This document shows, one piece after another, positions 1-8,068 of a stretch of 64,000 nt of DNA; positions within the stretch are counted from its first letter, which is position 1, and each line of letters starts with the position of its first letter. The position numbers and the translations under genes were made by a program. The stretch is from Candidatus Baltobacteraceae bacterium (lineage in GTDB: Bacteria; Vulcanimicrobiota; Vulcanimicrobiia; Vulcanimicrobiales; Vulcanimicrobiaceae): contig DASXGW010000002.1 of the NCBI GenBank assembly GCA_036488875.1, positions 124,001 to 188,000 on the forward strand. The letters run 5' to 3'. The notes below the pieces were generated by a model, which did no database searches, was not told the DNA's origin, and saw only the letters and a program-made list of their open reading frames with translations.

Positions 1-420
1 ATCGGCATGGGGGCCGGCGTCGCGTCGCGGCCGGGTTCGCAAGCGCACGACGTCTTCGCGCTCGCCGGCGACGGCGTGGTTCGCGGCAGCAATCGCGCCG
101 GCGGCATCGAGGGCGGCATGAGCAACGGTCAACCGATTATCGTGCGCGTTTCCGTCAAACCGATTCCGACGCTGATGAAGGCGTTGCCGTCGGTGAACTT
201 GCACGCGCGTACGGACGCGCCGGCGACGATCGTGCGCAGCGACGTGTGCGTCGTTCCCGCGGGAGCGATCGTCGGCGAAGCGATGGTGCGTCTCGCGCTG
301 ATGGCGCCGGTTCTCGAGAAGTACGGCGGCGACTCGATGGAGGAAACGCTCGACAATCTGCGCCGCAGCGCGGACGCCGCGGAATCCTTATTCGAAGGGG
401 CGGAAACGGAAAACGTATGA
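1..420 (+). CDS. aroC: Chorismate synthase, C-terminal part (cut by window start)
   Basis: Chorismate synthase converts 5-enolpyruvylshikimate-3-phosphate to chorismate, the last shikimate-pathway step, in the cytoplasm with reduced FMN. Only about 139 C-terminal residues are present and the frame is open to base 1, so the true start lies outside. Visible family features are the NRAGGIEGGMSNGQPI block followed by IVRVSVKPIPT, and a C-terminal stretch with DVCVVPAGAIVGEAM matching the usual D-x-CVVPR region. The stop overlaps the next start (ATGA at 417-420), so it is translationally coupled to aroK and heads a shikimate operon aroC-aroK-aroB. Function is secure from family knowledge. Confidence 0.93.
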   Translation: MGMGAGVASRPGSQAHDVFALAGDGVVRGSNRAGGIEGGMSNGQPIIVRVSVKPIPTLMKALPSVNLHARTDAPATIVRSDVCVVPAGAIVGEAMVRLALMAPVLEKYGGDSMEETLDNLRRSADAAESLFEGAETENV

Positions 421-941
421 AACGGCATTTGGCACTCGTCGGCTTCATGGCGGCGGGTAAATCCACTATCGGCAAGCGCCTGGCGCGCAAGCTCAAGAGC
501 GCCTTTTACGATATCGACGACGTCGTGGTGCGCGATCATGGCGCGATCTCGGACATTTTTTATAACGAAGGCGAGACGGCGTTCCGGCGCTACGAGAAAG
601 CCGCGCTCGCCGAAGTGCTCGAAAACGGCGAGGCGGGCATCGTCGCGCTCGGCGGCGGCGCCCTGACGATCGAAGAGAACCAAAAACTGCTCAAGAAGCG
701 CGCCTACCGCGTCTTCGTGAAAGTGTCGCCCGAACAAGCGCTGGAACGGATGCGGCGCAGTAAGGTCGTTCGACCGCTGCTCGGGCCCACGCCGGCGCTG
801 AATAAGATCCGCGAGCTGTATACCAAGCGCATGCCGCAATACGCGCATGCCGACTACGTGGTGGAAGTCGACGGGATGACCACCTCGCAGGCCGTCGACG
901 ATATCATCGCGTGGCTGCACAAGAAGAAGATTCACCTCTAA
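417..941 (+). CDS. aroK: Shikimate kinase
   Basis: Shikimate kinase phosphorylates shikimate at the 3-OH with ATP. The 174-residue product has the expected length. A Walker A loop GFMAAGKST lies at residues 9-17, the DIDD pair that binds shikimate follows around residue 37, and GGGA of the substrate pocket sits near residue 79. The ATG at 417 is chosen because it overlaps the aroC stop by four bases; an earlier in-frame start at 246 would run through aroC. The 3-prime end lies beside or inside the first codons of aroB, depending on which aroB start is used. The sequence is normal for the family. Confidence 0.95.
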   Translation: MKRHLALVGFMAAGKSTIGKRLARKLKSAFYDIDDVVVRDHGAISDIFYNEGETAFRRYEKAALAEVLENGEAGIVALGGGALTIEENQKLLKKRAYRVFVKVSPEQALERMRRSKVVRPLLGPTPALNKIRELYTKRMPQYAHADYVVEVDGMTTSQAVDDIIAWLHKKKIHL

Positions 942-2035
942 CGCGGTTGTCGCCGGTCGCCGTCAATCACGATCTCGAGTATCCGATCGCGATCGGCGAC
1001 CGGTTGCACCTCGAGGCGGCCGAGTTCGCCGCGGCACGGGGCTCGGGTGTCGTGGTCGTCCACGACGCCAACCCGGCCGTTACGGCGATCGCGCGGCGAT
1101 ACGCGCGCGCCATCGGAAAAGATCGCGTCCTGGGTGTCGCCGGATTTGAGCTCGGCGAAAGCCGCAAACGCTTGGCGACCGTGGAGCGCGTGCTCGAACG
1201 GCTGGTGCGCTCGGGTGCCGATCGCTCGACGACGATCGTCGGCGTCGGCGGGGGCGTCGCCAGCGACCTCTTCGGATTCGCGGCGGCAACGTACATGCGC
1301 GGCGTCGCCTACGCACACGTCGCGACATCGCTGGTCGCAATGGTCGACGCGGCGATTGGCGGAAAGACGGGCGTCGATCTTCCGGCTGGTAAAAATCTCG
1401 CCGGCGTCTTCTGCGATCCGGCGGCCGTCTTTTGCGAGGTCTCGGCGCTCTACACGCTGCCGATGCGTTCGGTGCGCGAAGGATTGGCGGAGATCGTCAA
1501 AGCCGCAATTATCGAAGGCGACGACCTGTTCGACGGATTGGAAACGCTGTCGGCGCATGGATTTGCGCTTTGGCCGTGGACCGATCTCATTTCGGCGGCC
1601 GTCAAGGTGAAGACGGCCATCGTTGCCGACGACCGGCTGGAAGCGGGGATGCGCGAGCTCCTCAACCTCGGGCACACGTTCGCGCATGGGATCGAGCGCG
1701 CGTCGGAGTACCGCGTCACCCACGGATCCGCGGTCGCACTGGGATTGCGGGCAGCGGGATTGATGGCTTTGCGTACGGGACGTTTTAGCGAGCGCGAACA
1801 CCTGCGCGTATTGACCTTACTGGCGCTCTTCGGCATGCCGCTGCGAACGTCGGTCGACGCCGGTGCGATCTACGACGCGATGCTCACCGATAAGAAACGC
1901 CGCAACGGCCGGCTGCGCTTCGTCCTGCCGCGCGCCATCGGTGACGTCGAATACGGGGTTGAATGTTCCGATCGCACGGTGCGTTCGGTGCTCGGACGAT
2001 TGCGGCACGTCCCCGGTTCTGTAAAGGAACGCTGA
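911..2035 (+). CDS. aroB: 3-dehydroquinate synthase
   Basis: AroB cyclises DAHP to 3-dehydroquinate using NAD and a divalent metal. The product carries the family's NAD loop (VGVGGGVASDLFGFAAATY), GGKTGVDLPAGKNL, and the metal-binding NLGHTFAHGIE stretch. The first listed start is GTG 911, inside aroK, but family similarity begins at about SPVAVNHDLEYPIAIGD, so TTG 947 is an attractive alternative start. In this frame a CTA at 938-940 also overlaps the aroK stop in four-base (NTAA) geometry. It is the third gene of the shikimate run and its stop overlaps the expected priA start region. The exact start is the only doubt. Confidence 0.93.
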   Translation: MAAQEEDSPLTRLSPVAVNHDLEYPIAIGDRLHLEAAEFAAARGSGVVVVHDANPAVTAIARRYARAIGKDRVLGVAGFELGESRKRLATVERVLERLVRSGADRSTTIVGVGGGVASDLFGFAAATYMRGVAYAHVATSLVAMVDAAIGGKTGVDLPAGKNLAGVFCDPAAVFCEVSALYTLPMRSVREGLAEIVKAAIIEGDDLFDGLETLSAHGFALWPWTDLISAAVKVKTAIVADDRLEAGMRELLNLGHTFAHGIERASEYRVTHGSAVALGLRAAGLMALRTGRFSEREHLRVLTLLALFGMPLRTSVDAGAIYDAMLTDKKRRNGRLRFVLPRAIGDVEYGVECSDRTVRSVLGRLRHVPGSVKER

Positions 2036-4422
2036 TCATCCGCGTCGTCGACGCGCTTGCGGCGATCCGCTCCTCGCGTTTCGACCTTCCGCTCACCTAC
2101 GACGCCGGCGATCTCGAGCTCGGCGTCGGCGACGTGGTGCGCGTGCCGCTGGGCAATCGCGACGTGCTCGCGTTCGTGGTGTCGGCCGTTCGCAACGTCG
2201 AGCGTACCGAGTCACCGCTCAAGGCAGTGGAGGAAAAACTCCACGTGCCGCGCGCGTTCGACGAGACGGGTCTGCACTTAGCCCGCTTCATCGCCAATCA
2301 CTACATCTGCACGCTGGGCGAAGCGCTGGGCGCCGCGGTTTTGGCCGGCGCCGTTCCCAGCATGCGCGAGTGGATCGTGCGCGGCGCAGCGCCGGCAGCC
2401 GGCCGCTTCGAAAAGGTACCGTCGCGGTTTCTGCGTCTGATTTGGGAAGAGCTGCCGGAGCGCTTTGCCTTCGACGCACTGTTACGCCATCCGGAGGCGC
2501 GTCGCAGCGGCGACCGCGGCGCACTGATGCGCCACGTGCAGACGCTCGTGCGCGGCGGAGCGTTGCGGCGCGAGCGCGCCGTCAGTGACGCGAGAACGCG
2601 CGAATATCGCATCCGCGTGCTCGAACCGGGCGACGCGGACATCAAAGGGAAGAAGGCGCGGGCGCTGGTCGAGTTCGTGCGCGATCGGGTAAGCGCCGTA
2701 CCGCGTGCCGACGCGCTCCTGGCGGGGTTCTCAAACGCCGTCATCGCGCGTGCCGTCGCCGCGGGCGCGCTGCGCGAACGGGAGATCGTTCCATCCCGCG
2801 AGCGCGCCGCCTCCGTGCCGCCGGACCCGCCGCCGGCCACCGCCGAGCAGCAACGGGCGCTCGATGCCATCGCATCGCTGCTCGAGGCTCCGACGTTCGG
2901 CGAAACACTGATGTACGGGGTCACGGGCAGCGGCAAGACCTACGTCTACATCGAGACGATCAAACGCGTCGTGCGCGAAGGCGGCCGCGCCATCGTGCTC
3001 GTGCCGGAGATCTCGCTGACGCCCCAAACCGCGCGACAGTTCGAAGCCGTCTTCGGCGAGCGCGTCGCCGTGCTGCACTCGGCCCTATCGGAACGCGAGC
3101 GGTTCGATGCGTGGCAAGCGTGCGTCGCGGGCGAGATCGACGTCGTGGTCGGTGCGCGCAGCGCAGTGTTCGCGCCGCTGCGTGACGTGCGGCTGCTCGT
3201 CGTCGACGAAGCGCACGAGTCGTCGTACAAACAAGACAGCGTCCCGCGCTATCACGCGGTCGCCGTTGCCCGCGAGCGGATGCGGCGTGAAGGCGGGGTG
3301 CTGGTGCTTGGAAGCGCTACGCCCTCGGTCGAAAGCTTCGCTGCGGCAAAAGCCGGTAAAATCGGTCTGATCGAGCTGCGCGAACGCGCGACCAAACTGC
3401 CGCTGCCCGCGGTTCGTGTGGTCGACTTGACTCAAGAGTTCGAGTCGGGGAACCGCGGCATCTTTGCCGCGCCGCTCGTACAGGCACTTGCCGAGCGTTT
3501 CGAGCGGAACGAACAATGCGTGCTGCTCGTCAACCGCCGTGGAAGCGCGGGTTTCGTGCTTTGCCGCAGCTGCGGCGGCGTCCCCGAGTGTCCGCGCTGC
3601 AGCGTCGCGCTGGCCTCGCATCGCAGCGAAGGGCTGCTGCGATGCCACTACTGCGATTATCAAATGCCGATTCCAAAGCGGTGTCCGCAATGTACGATGG
3701 AAACGATCAAGGAGTTCGGCGTCGGTACGGAGCGCGTCGCCGAAGAAGTCGCGCGGTTGTTTCCGCGGGCGCGCGTCGTGCGGATGGACTCCGACACGAC
3801 GACGCGCGTCGGCGATCACGCGCGACTCCTTCGTACGTTTGAAGAAGAAGGCGACGTGCTGGTCGGCACGCAGATGGTTGCTAAAGGGCTCGATTATCCC
3901 AACGTGACCTTGGCGGCGGTCGTTGCGGCGGATCTCGGTTTACATCTGCCCGATTTTCGCGCGGCGGAGCGGAGCTTCGCGTTGATCGCCCAGGTTTGCG
4001 GCCGCAGCGGCCGCGCGCGCGAAGGGGAGGCCATCGTGCAGACGTACTCGCCGTCCCATCCGGCGATCGTCCATGCCGCGACACACGATTACGACGGCTT
4101 CGCGGCGCGCGAACTCGAGGAACGCGCCGAGCTGGGTTTTCCGCCGTCGCGCCGGCTGATCTATCTCGGCGTTATCGGACGCAGCCGCACGCGCACGCAC
4201 GAGGTCGCCGCACGGTACGTCACGCTCCTGCACGACGCGGTCGAAGGAGAAGTGCTGGGACCTTCACCCTATCCCGTCGCGCGCGTCAACGCGGAGTGGC
4301 GCTTTCGCGTGGCGATCAAGTCGCGTAAACCGGCGGCGGCGCGTGCCGCGATTCGGGAGCGCGTGCTTCCGATCGCGCGCGCCGAACGAGAAACGCGGCT
4401 GGCGATCAACGTCGATCCGTAA
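1963..4422 (+). CDS. priA: Primosomal replication-restart helicase PriA
   Basis: PriA recognises stalled forks and reloads the replisome. Seen: an N-terminal DNA-binding domain, Walker A GVTGSGKT, a DEAH box (VVDEAHES), GSATPSVES motif III, a zinc-binding Cys cluster (CRSCGG, CPRC, CHYC, CPQC, two metal sites) and helicase motifs V/VI (GTQMVAKGLDYPNV, QVCGRSGR). The only ATG is at 1963, 70 bases inside aroB, and would add about 23 residues of reversed-context sequence. The expected N-terminus (IIRVVDALAA) starts right at the aroB stop, where CTG 2032-2034 overlaps TGA in the four-base pattern used elsewhere here, and AAAGGA lies at 2023-2028. The real start may therefore be CTG 2032 or ATC 2035. 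Confidence 0.92.
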   Translation: MFRSHGAFGARTIAARPRFCKGTLIIRVVDALAAIRSSRFDLPLTYDAGDLELGVGDVVRVPLGNRDVLAFVVSAVRNVERTESPLKAVEEKLHVPRAFDETGLHLARFIANHYICTLGEALGAAVLAGAVPSMREWIVRGAAPAAGRFEKVPSRFLRLIWEELPERFAFDALLRHPEARRSGDRGALMRHVQTLVRGGALRRERAVSDARTREYRIRVLEPGDADIKGKKARALVEFVRDRVSAVPRADALLAGFSNAVIARAVAAGALREREIVPSRERAASVPPDPPPATAEQQRALDAIASLLEAPTFGETLMYGVTGSGKTYVYIETIKRVVREGGRAIVLVPEISLTPQTARQFEAVFGERVAVLHSALSERERFDAWQACVAGEIDVVVGARSAVFAPLRDVRLLVVDEAHESSYKQDSVPRYHAVAVARERMRREGGVLVLGSATPSVESFAAAKAGKIGLIELRERATKLPLPAVRVVDLTQEFESGNRGIFAAPLVQALAERFERNEQCVLLVNRRGSAGFVLCRSCGGVPECPRCSVALASHRSEGLLRCHYCDYQMPIPKRCPQCTMETIKEFGVGTERVAEEVARLFPRARVVRMDSDTTTRVGDHARLLRTFEEEGDVLVGTQMVAKGLDYPNVTLAAVVAADLGLHLPDFRAAERSFALIAQVCGRSGRAREGEAIVQTYSPSHPAIVHAATHDYDGFAARELEERAELGFPPSRRLIYLGVIGRSRTRTHEVAARYVTLLHDAVEGEVLGPSPYPVARVNAEWRFRVAIKSRKPAAARAAIRERVLPIARAERETRLAINVDP

Positions 4423-4507
4423 CCGGTCGCTCTTCCGCTTGCTTTACGGCAAGCCCGATTCGGGATACGGTGAAGATACGCGCAATTTGCTTAGAAAGAG
4501 ACCACCT

Positions 4508-4801
4508 ATGATTAAATGGCGCTTGGCTAGCATGGCCTTCGTTATGTCGTCATCGCTGATATTTGGAGCGGCCCCGGGCTGGGCAGGCTCGATGGGCAAC
4601 GGCACAGCGGGAGGCGGTTTTCCTCAGTACAGGTTCCACGCAGACGCAGTGAAGGGCTGTAAAGGCGACACCGTCGTCTGGGGGAGTGCCGCGCACAGAG
4701 GAGTCTACTACGTCGATGGTGTCGGACCCGAGCGCATCGGCGGTTTCTATGCGTGCAAGTCCGATGTAAAAAAGGCCGGCTACACGCTCGTCGAGAGCTA
4801 G
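4508..4801 (+). CDS. Small secreted protein of unknown function
   Basis: I do not recognise this 97-residue protein. It starts with MIKWRLASMAFVMSSSLIF, a basic then hydrophobic stretch followed by GAAPGWAGS, a convincing Sec signal peptide with cleavage near AGS. The mature part is about 70 residues with two cysteines (GCKG and YACK), possibly a disulfide, plus glycine- and aromatic-rich segments. The ATG at 4508 is preceded by AGAAAGAGA at about 4490, a weak ribosome site. It follows priA by 85 bases, a gap holding a short CTTGC...GCAAG hairpin. Base composition is lower in GC than the core genes, fitting an accessory gene. Confidence 0.6.
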   Translation: MIKWRLASMAFVMSSSLIFGAAPGWAGSMGNGTAGGGFPQYRFHADAVKGCKGDTVVWGSAAHRGVYYVDGVGPERIGGFYACKSDVKKAGYTLVES

Positions 4802-4823
4802 GGCGGCTTTATTGCAACCAACG

Positions 4824-5039
4824 TCAGCCTCCACCGTCCATGCCGCCCCGCATTTGCGCTCCCATTGGCGTTGTTTTGACGCAAGGCTCGCAACGCAGCG
4901 GGCCCGATCGCTCGCCGCTATCCGAGTCGGACTCAGTGGCGACGTCGGCGTCATCGATCGTCGAGCTGCATTGTTTCCGGCCCTTGTGCGGCTTAGCTTC
5001 GCACTCTTTACTGGGACAGGCGCAAGGAATGTCTGCCAT
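4824..5039 (-). CDS. Small cysteine-containing protein (71 aa), unknown
   Basis: A 71-residue frame starting MADIPCACPSKECEAKPHKG. The start is picked because AAAGGAG stands five bases before the ATG on the minus strand (bases 5040-5050), a near-perfect Shine-Dalgarno; the longer frame upstream of it lacks one. The product has six cysteines (CAC, EC, QC, then C-x2-C near the end), an acidic serine-rich middle (DADVATESDSDSGE) and a Gly/Met-rich tail. Metal binding is possible but is only inference from the Cys pairs. It lies between two plus-strand genes in an AT-richer patch. It could still be a chance frame. Confidence 0.45.
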   Translation of the reverse strand: MADIPCACPSKECEAKPHKGRKQCSSTIDDADVATESDSDSGERSGPLRCEPCVKTTPMGAQMRGGMDGGG

Positions 5040-5151
5040 GGAGTCTCCTTTAGGCGCGGAGCCGCTGGCCTTAACTTTCCCGGCGCGAAAGTGGACTACG
5101 CGGTTCGATAACGCTCTATTATCGGTAGCGTTCGGGCGCCCTCGATCGCGG

Positions 5152-5188
5152 TTGACACTGGGTTGGTTGCCGGCCAGGCGGGTATAAT
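5152..5188 (+). promoter_or_regulatory. Possible promoter ahead of the STAS gene
   Basis: A perfect TATAAT is at 5183-5188. A perfect TTGACA is at 5152-5157 but 25 bases away, too far for a normal sigma-70 spacer, so the pair may not act together. The -10 box is 46 bases before the preferred ATG of the STAS gene. Confidence 0.35.
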
Positions 5189-5234
5189 GGCGACCAGGGG
5201 CCTGTTTTCTAAAAGTGGTGGAGGTTACGCAGTC

Positions 5235-5567
5235 ATGGCGCACTTCGTTGTGTTCGCCGGTGAGTATGACTTGGCGCGCAAGGCCCAACTTCGGAAAGAC
5301 CTGAGCCGCCTGGGCTCTGCACAAGAACTCGTGCTTGATGTGTCCGAAGTAACATTTATAGATTCCACGTTCATCTCCGAACTGATGTCGCTAGAGAAAG
5401 CGCGCCGGAGAAAAGGGTTCCCCAGAATCACGGTTGTAGCGCCGCCCAAGTCTCTGGTCAGAAAGCTTTTCCGAGTGACGGGAATCGTCGCCCAACTAAA
5501 TGTTGTGGACGCTTGCTCTAATCCGAATGACGGCTCGGTGGGCTCGACAATAGTTGAGTATCTCTAA
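5235..5567 (+). CDS. STAS-domain protein (anti-sigma factor antagonist-like)
   Basis: A 110-residue single STAS domain like SpoIIAA/RsbV: beta strands (HFVVFAGEYDLA, ELVLDVSEVTFID), then the loop DSTFISEL whose serine is the usual phosphorylation site, then a helix and ITVVAP. Such proteins bind and are phosphorylated by an HPK-like anti-sigma kinase, or act in stressosome-type assemblies. No kinase gene is adjacent. The ATG at 5235 is preferred over the in-frame start at 5163 because GGAGG lies at 5220-5224, ten bases upstream, and the STAS fold begins here. A second stand-alone STAS gene occurs at 16.7 kb; the two are diverged. Confidence 0.8.
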   Translation: MAHFVVFAGEYDLARKAQLRKDLSRLGSAQELVLDVSEVTFIDSTFISELMSLEKARRRKGFPRITVVAPPKSLVRKLFRVTGIVAQLNVVDACSNPNDGSVGSTIVEYL

Positions 5568-5647
5568 CGCGCGCGATATCCAGTCGGAACGCGGCCAAAA
5601 CTACGGGCAGCGGGTTTAACGGTGCCGGCTAGGGGAGAAAAGCAGAC

Positions 5648-5749
5648 GTGCGCGATCACCAATTTCGTAAATTCGTTAGGTTGGGCTTTGCGCTTGTCGG
5701 GGCCTATTTTGCATGTCGACAAGTCGTGCGAGCGTTTAAGGCGCTCTAA
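5648..5749 (+). CDS. Possible 33-residue membrane peptide
   Basis: A very short frame GTG 5648 to TAA 5747-5749 encoding 33 residues: a basic start (MRDHQFRKFVR), a hydrophobic segment LGFALVGAYFA, and a basic end (RQVVRAFKAL). GGGGAG at 5632-5637 is ten bases before the start. The basic-hydrophobic-basic layout is typical of small membrane peptides, but the frame is short enough to occur by chance. It lies in a 222-base stretch between the STAS gene and the convergent exporter gene in which I see nothing else. Confidence 0.25.
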   Translation: MRDHQFRKFVRLGFALVGAYFACRQVVRAFKAL

Positions 5750-5789
5750 GCGCACCTCAGAACGATTGCAAGCGGAAGAGTCATCTGCA

Positions 5790-6980
5790 CTATCGGTATC
5801 GACCCGCGCGTTTCACGCGCAAGGTAGAAGCCGGCAGCAACAACTGCGAGAGCAGCAATCCGGCGACGAGTTGAATTGCGGCGAACAGCGCGTTTGCTCC
5901 GAGAGTCAACGCGGTGTTGAGGTTGGCTTGAAAAGCGAAGAGTACGCTCTCATAGCTCAAGCTTCCGGGAACCAGGACCAGCAATGCCGGCACGAGCATG
6001 ATCGCCTGCGGTACGCGCAAATAGCGGGCGCCGAGATTGGCGACGATGCCGACGATGAATGCGGCCAGGAATGCGGACACGGCATGAGCGGACGTCGCGC
6101 CGAGCACGTGAGTGGCCAGCAGCGCCATGAAGCTCGCGCCGAAGACCCACGCAAAATCGCGAATGCGCGCGTCGAGCTCGATCGACAGGCCCACCGCCAG
6201 GCAGACCGATGCGACGAACCACCAGGTCGCGCTCACCGGATGCGGCTGCACGTTGCCCGTCGACAGCAGCCACGGCATGATTGCCAGCGCCAAAAACGCG
6301 CCGACGCCGAGCGCGAGTAAAACCGACAGCACCTTGCCCAGACGTGCCACACCCGCAACCAGGAAATCGTTGGCGAGTTCGTGGAGCGCAAGGGTCAACG
6401 AGTAGCCGGGCAGCAAGACGACGATGCCCGCGACGATCGACACGTAGACGTTGGTCGGGCCGACGAAACGCACGAATAGTCCGACGATAACGGTGCCGAG
6501 AAAGGCCGCGATGACGTCGAAGAGCCGCGCGACGAGCGGTAGATTCAGCGAAAGTGCGACGAGCAGGCCGGTGACCAGTCCGATGAGCGCCGAGACGACG
6601 ATCTCGTTAGTACCGCCGCCCAAAATGAGCGCCACGCCGAGCGCGATGAGTCCCAATGCCGGAACTTCAAACCACGGCGATAATCCGGGCCACCGGGTAT
6701 CGACTTCGGCAACCAGTTGCGCCGCGTGCGCGTAGTCGAAATCGTCGCGCCGCAGCGCGTCGTAGATTTCGTTGAGCAACGCGATCTTGCGCAAACTGAT
6801 GCGGCCCGGTTCGAGCCGCATGTTGACGGTGCGCTGATCCCAATCGGGACCGATGCTGATCGAAATGTTCGTGGGAAGCGCGAAAATCTGCGCCTGAAGG
6901 CCGATCGTGCGCGCGAGATCGCTGAGCGTCTGCTCGATCGCGTCGGTCGCAATGCCGGCGCGATGGAGCTCACGCGCCAT
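5790..6980 (-). CDS. Threonine/serine exporter family (ThrE-like) membrane protein
   Basis: A 396-residue inner-membrane protein resembling ThrE, which exports threonine and serine. The first 110 residues are a soluble ThrE-type domain (AIEQTLSDLARTIGL, then SISIGPDW), followed by about ten hydrophobic segments in two halves, the first with GGGTNEIVVSALIGLVTG and the second ending VPALLVLVPGSLSYES, which matches the family's glycine/proline signature. N- and C-terminal halves are fused here, whereas some relatives split them. The ATG at 6980 is 29 bases after the rpsT stop on the same strand, so it is probably cotranscribed with rpsT. Confidence 0.8.
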   Translation of the reverse strand: MARELHRAGIATDAIEQTLSDLARTIGLQAQIFALPTNISISIGPDWDQRTVNMRLEPGRISLRKIALLNEIYDALRRDDFDYAHAAQLVAEVDTRWPGLSPWFEVPALGLIALGVALILGGGTNEIVVSALIGLVTGLLVALSLNLPLVARLFDVIAAFLGTVIVGLFVRFVGPTNVYVSIVAGIVVLLPGYSLTLALHELANDFLVAGVARLGKVLSVLLALGVGAFLALAIMPWLLSTGNVQPHPVSATWWFVASVCLAVGLSIELDARIRDFAWVFGASFMALLATHVLGATSAHAVSAFLAAFIVGIVANLGARYLRVPQAIMLVPALLVLVPGSLSYESVLFAFQANLNTALTLGANALFAAIQLVAGLLLSQLLLPASTLRVKRAGRYR

Positions 6981-7009
6981 CGTGGTGAGGAAGAGTTCGC
7001 GCGGGTCGG

Positions 7010-7327
7010 TCAGGCTTTGCGCGCCGGCTTCTTCGCGGCAGATTTCGCGGGCTTCGCGGCTTTCTTCGCCGGTTTGCTCGGCGTAGAGGCGGCTTTGCGC
7101 ATCGCTTTGGCGAGACGAGATTTCTTGCGGGCAGCCTTGTTCGGGTGGATGATCCCCTTGCTCGCCGCTTTATCGTAGGCCGCCTCGACCGTCTTCGCGG
7201 CGTCCGCGTCGGCACCAGCGGCGGTTTTCTTGTACATGGTCTTCAACCGGCTCTTGGCGTCGCGATTGCGCGTTTCGCGTTTCTCGGACTGGCGGGACCA
7301 TTTTTCGGCGGCTTTGATATTGGGCAA
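7010..7327 (-). CDS. rpsT: 30S ribosomal protein S20
   Basis: S20 binds 16S rRNA early in 30S assembly. The 105-residue product begins PNIKAAEKW and has the all-helical S20 core with RNRDAKSRLKTMYKK and GIIHPNKAARKKSRLAKAM, plus a long Lys/Ala-rich tail (repeated KPAKKAAKPAKSA-like units) of about 20 residues beyond many homologues. The start is TTG at 7327, preceded by AGAGGAG seven bases upstream. A UUG start is also found in the Escherichia coli gene, where it is tied to autogenous control. A good sigma-70 promoter lies at 7365-7393. The exporter gene follows closely. Confidence 0.95.
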   Translation of the reverse strand: MPNIKAAEKWSRQSEKRETRNRDAKSRLKTMYKKTAAGADADAAKTVEAAYDKAASKGIIHPNKAARKKSRLAKAMRKAASTPSKPAKKAAKPAKSAAKKPARKA

Positions 7328-7364
7328 AACGGGCTCCTCTAACGGCTCGGTGACAACGGCCAGT

Positions 7365-7393
7365 AGTATATCAGCCGCCCTAGCGCGTGTCTA
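7365..7393 (-). promoter_or_regulatory. Promoter of rpsT
   Basis: Reading the minus strand, TAGACA (7393-7388), exactly 17 bases, then TATACT (7370-7365), with TGA just before the -10 giving an extended -10. This is the best sigma-70-like promoter in the window. The -35 overlaps the stop codon of the upstream membrane-protein gene. The rpsT start is 37 bases downstream. Confidence 0.7.
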
Positions 7394-8068
7394 GGACGGT
7401 GCCGGGCTTTCCTTAATACGGATCAATGCGACGCCGGTCCCGATCAGCCAGATCGTCGACGGAATGCCCCCGAGCAGGATGGTCGTCAGGCCGGTCGGCG
7501 CCAGGTTGCCGCCGTCGAAGAAGATGCTGAAGGCGGCGACGGCGGCGGTGAAGGCCGCAAAATAGCCCAGGAGGACGAGCGCGTCGGGGGCGGAGTGGTG
7601 CCGGCGCATGCTGTGCGCCGCCGCAAAGAGGAAGACCGCGACGGGCGCCCAGCCCAACCCCGAGCTCAGAAAGACGAAGGCTACGTAGACGGCGGAGAGG
7701 CCGTCGGCGATGTAGATACGCGCCGGCGGATACGCGAGCGCCGACTGCAGGAACGCCGTGACGAACGCGACGGTCACGACGACGATTCCGGCACCGAATG
7801 CAAATCCGGGCAGGCCTTCCTGACGGCCGGGAGCCTCCCGCAAATACGATCGCAATCCGACCAAAAACCACAAAAAGAACGCGGCCGCGGGAAAGAAGAG
7901 CCACGCGCTCCACAACAGCGGCAGACGATGGGCGGCGATGTAGGCCGCTTGCGCGGACGGCGACGTCGTGATGTCGGGAAGTTGTCCCAGCAGCCCCGTC
8001 GACACAACCACCAAAACGATAAAGCAGAGCACCGACCAGCCGGCGGAGCGTTCGGCGTGCACGTTCAT
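7391..8068 (-). CDS. Integral membrane protein, unknown family
   Basis: A 225-residue membrane protein with about six hydrophobic segments (for example SVLCFIVLVVVSTGLLG, LLWSAWLFFPAAAFFLWFLV, GIVVVTVAFVTAFL, LVLLGYFAAFTAAVAAF, GLTTILLGGIPSTIWLIGTG). I cannot assign a function; the layout resembles small uncharacterised polytopic proteins of about 220 residues. The ATG at 8068 is chosen because it overlaps the rsgA stop (ATGA), which implies translational coupling behind rsgA. A longer frame upstream would lie inside rsgA. Confidence 0.65.
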   Translation of the reverse strand: MNVHAERSAGWSVLCFIVLVVVSTGLLGQLPDITTSPSAQAAYIAAHRLPLLWSAWLFFPAAAFFLWFLVGLRSYLREAPGRQEGLPGFAFGAGIVVVTVAFVTAFLQSALAYPPARIYIADGLSAVYVAFVFLSSGLGWAPVAVFLFAAAHSMRRHHSAPDALVLLGYFAAFTAAVAAFSIFFDGGNLAPTGLTTILLGGIPSTIWLIGTGVALIRIKESPAPS

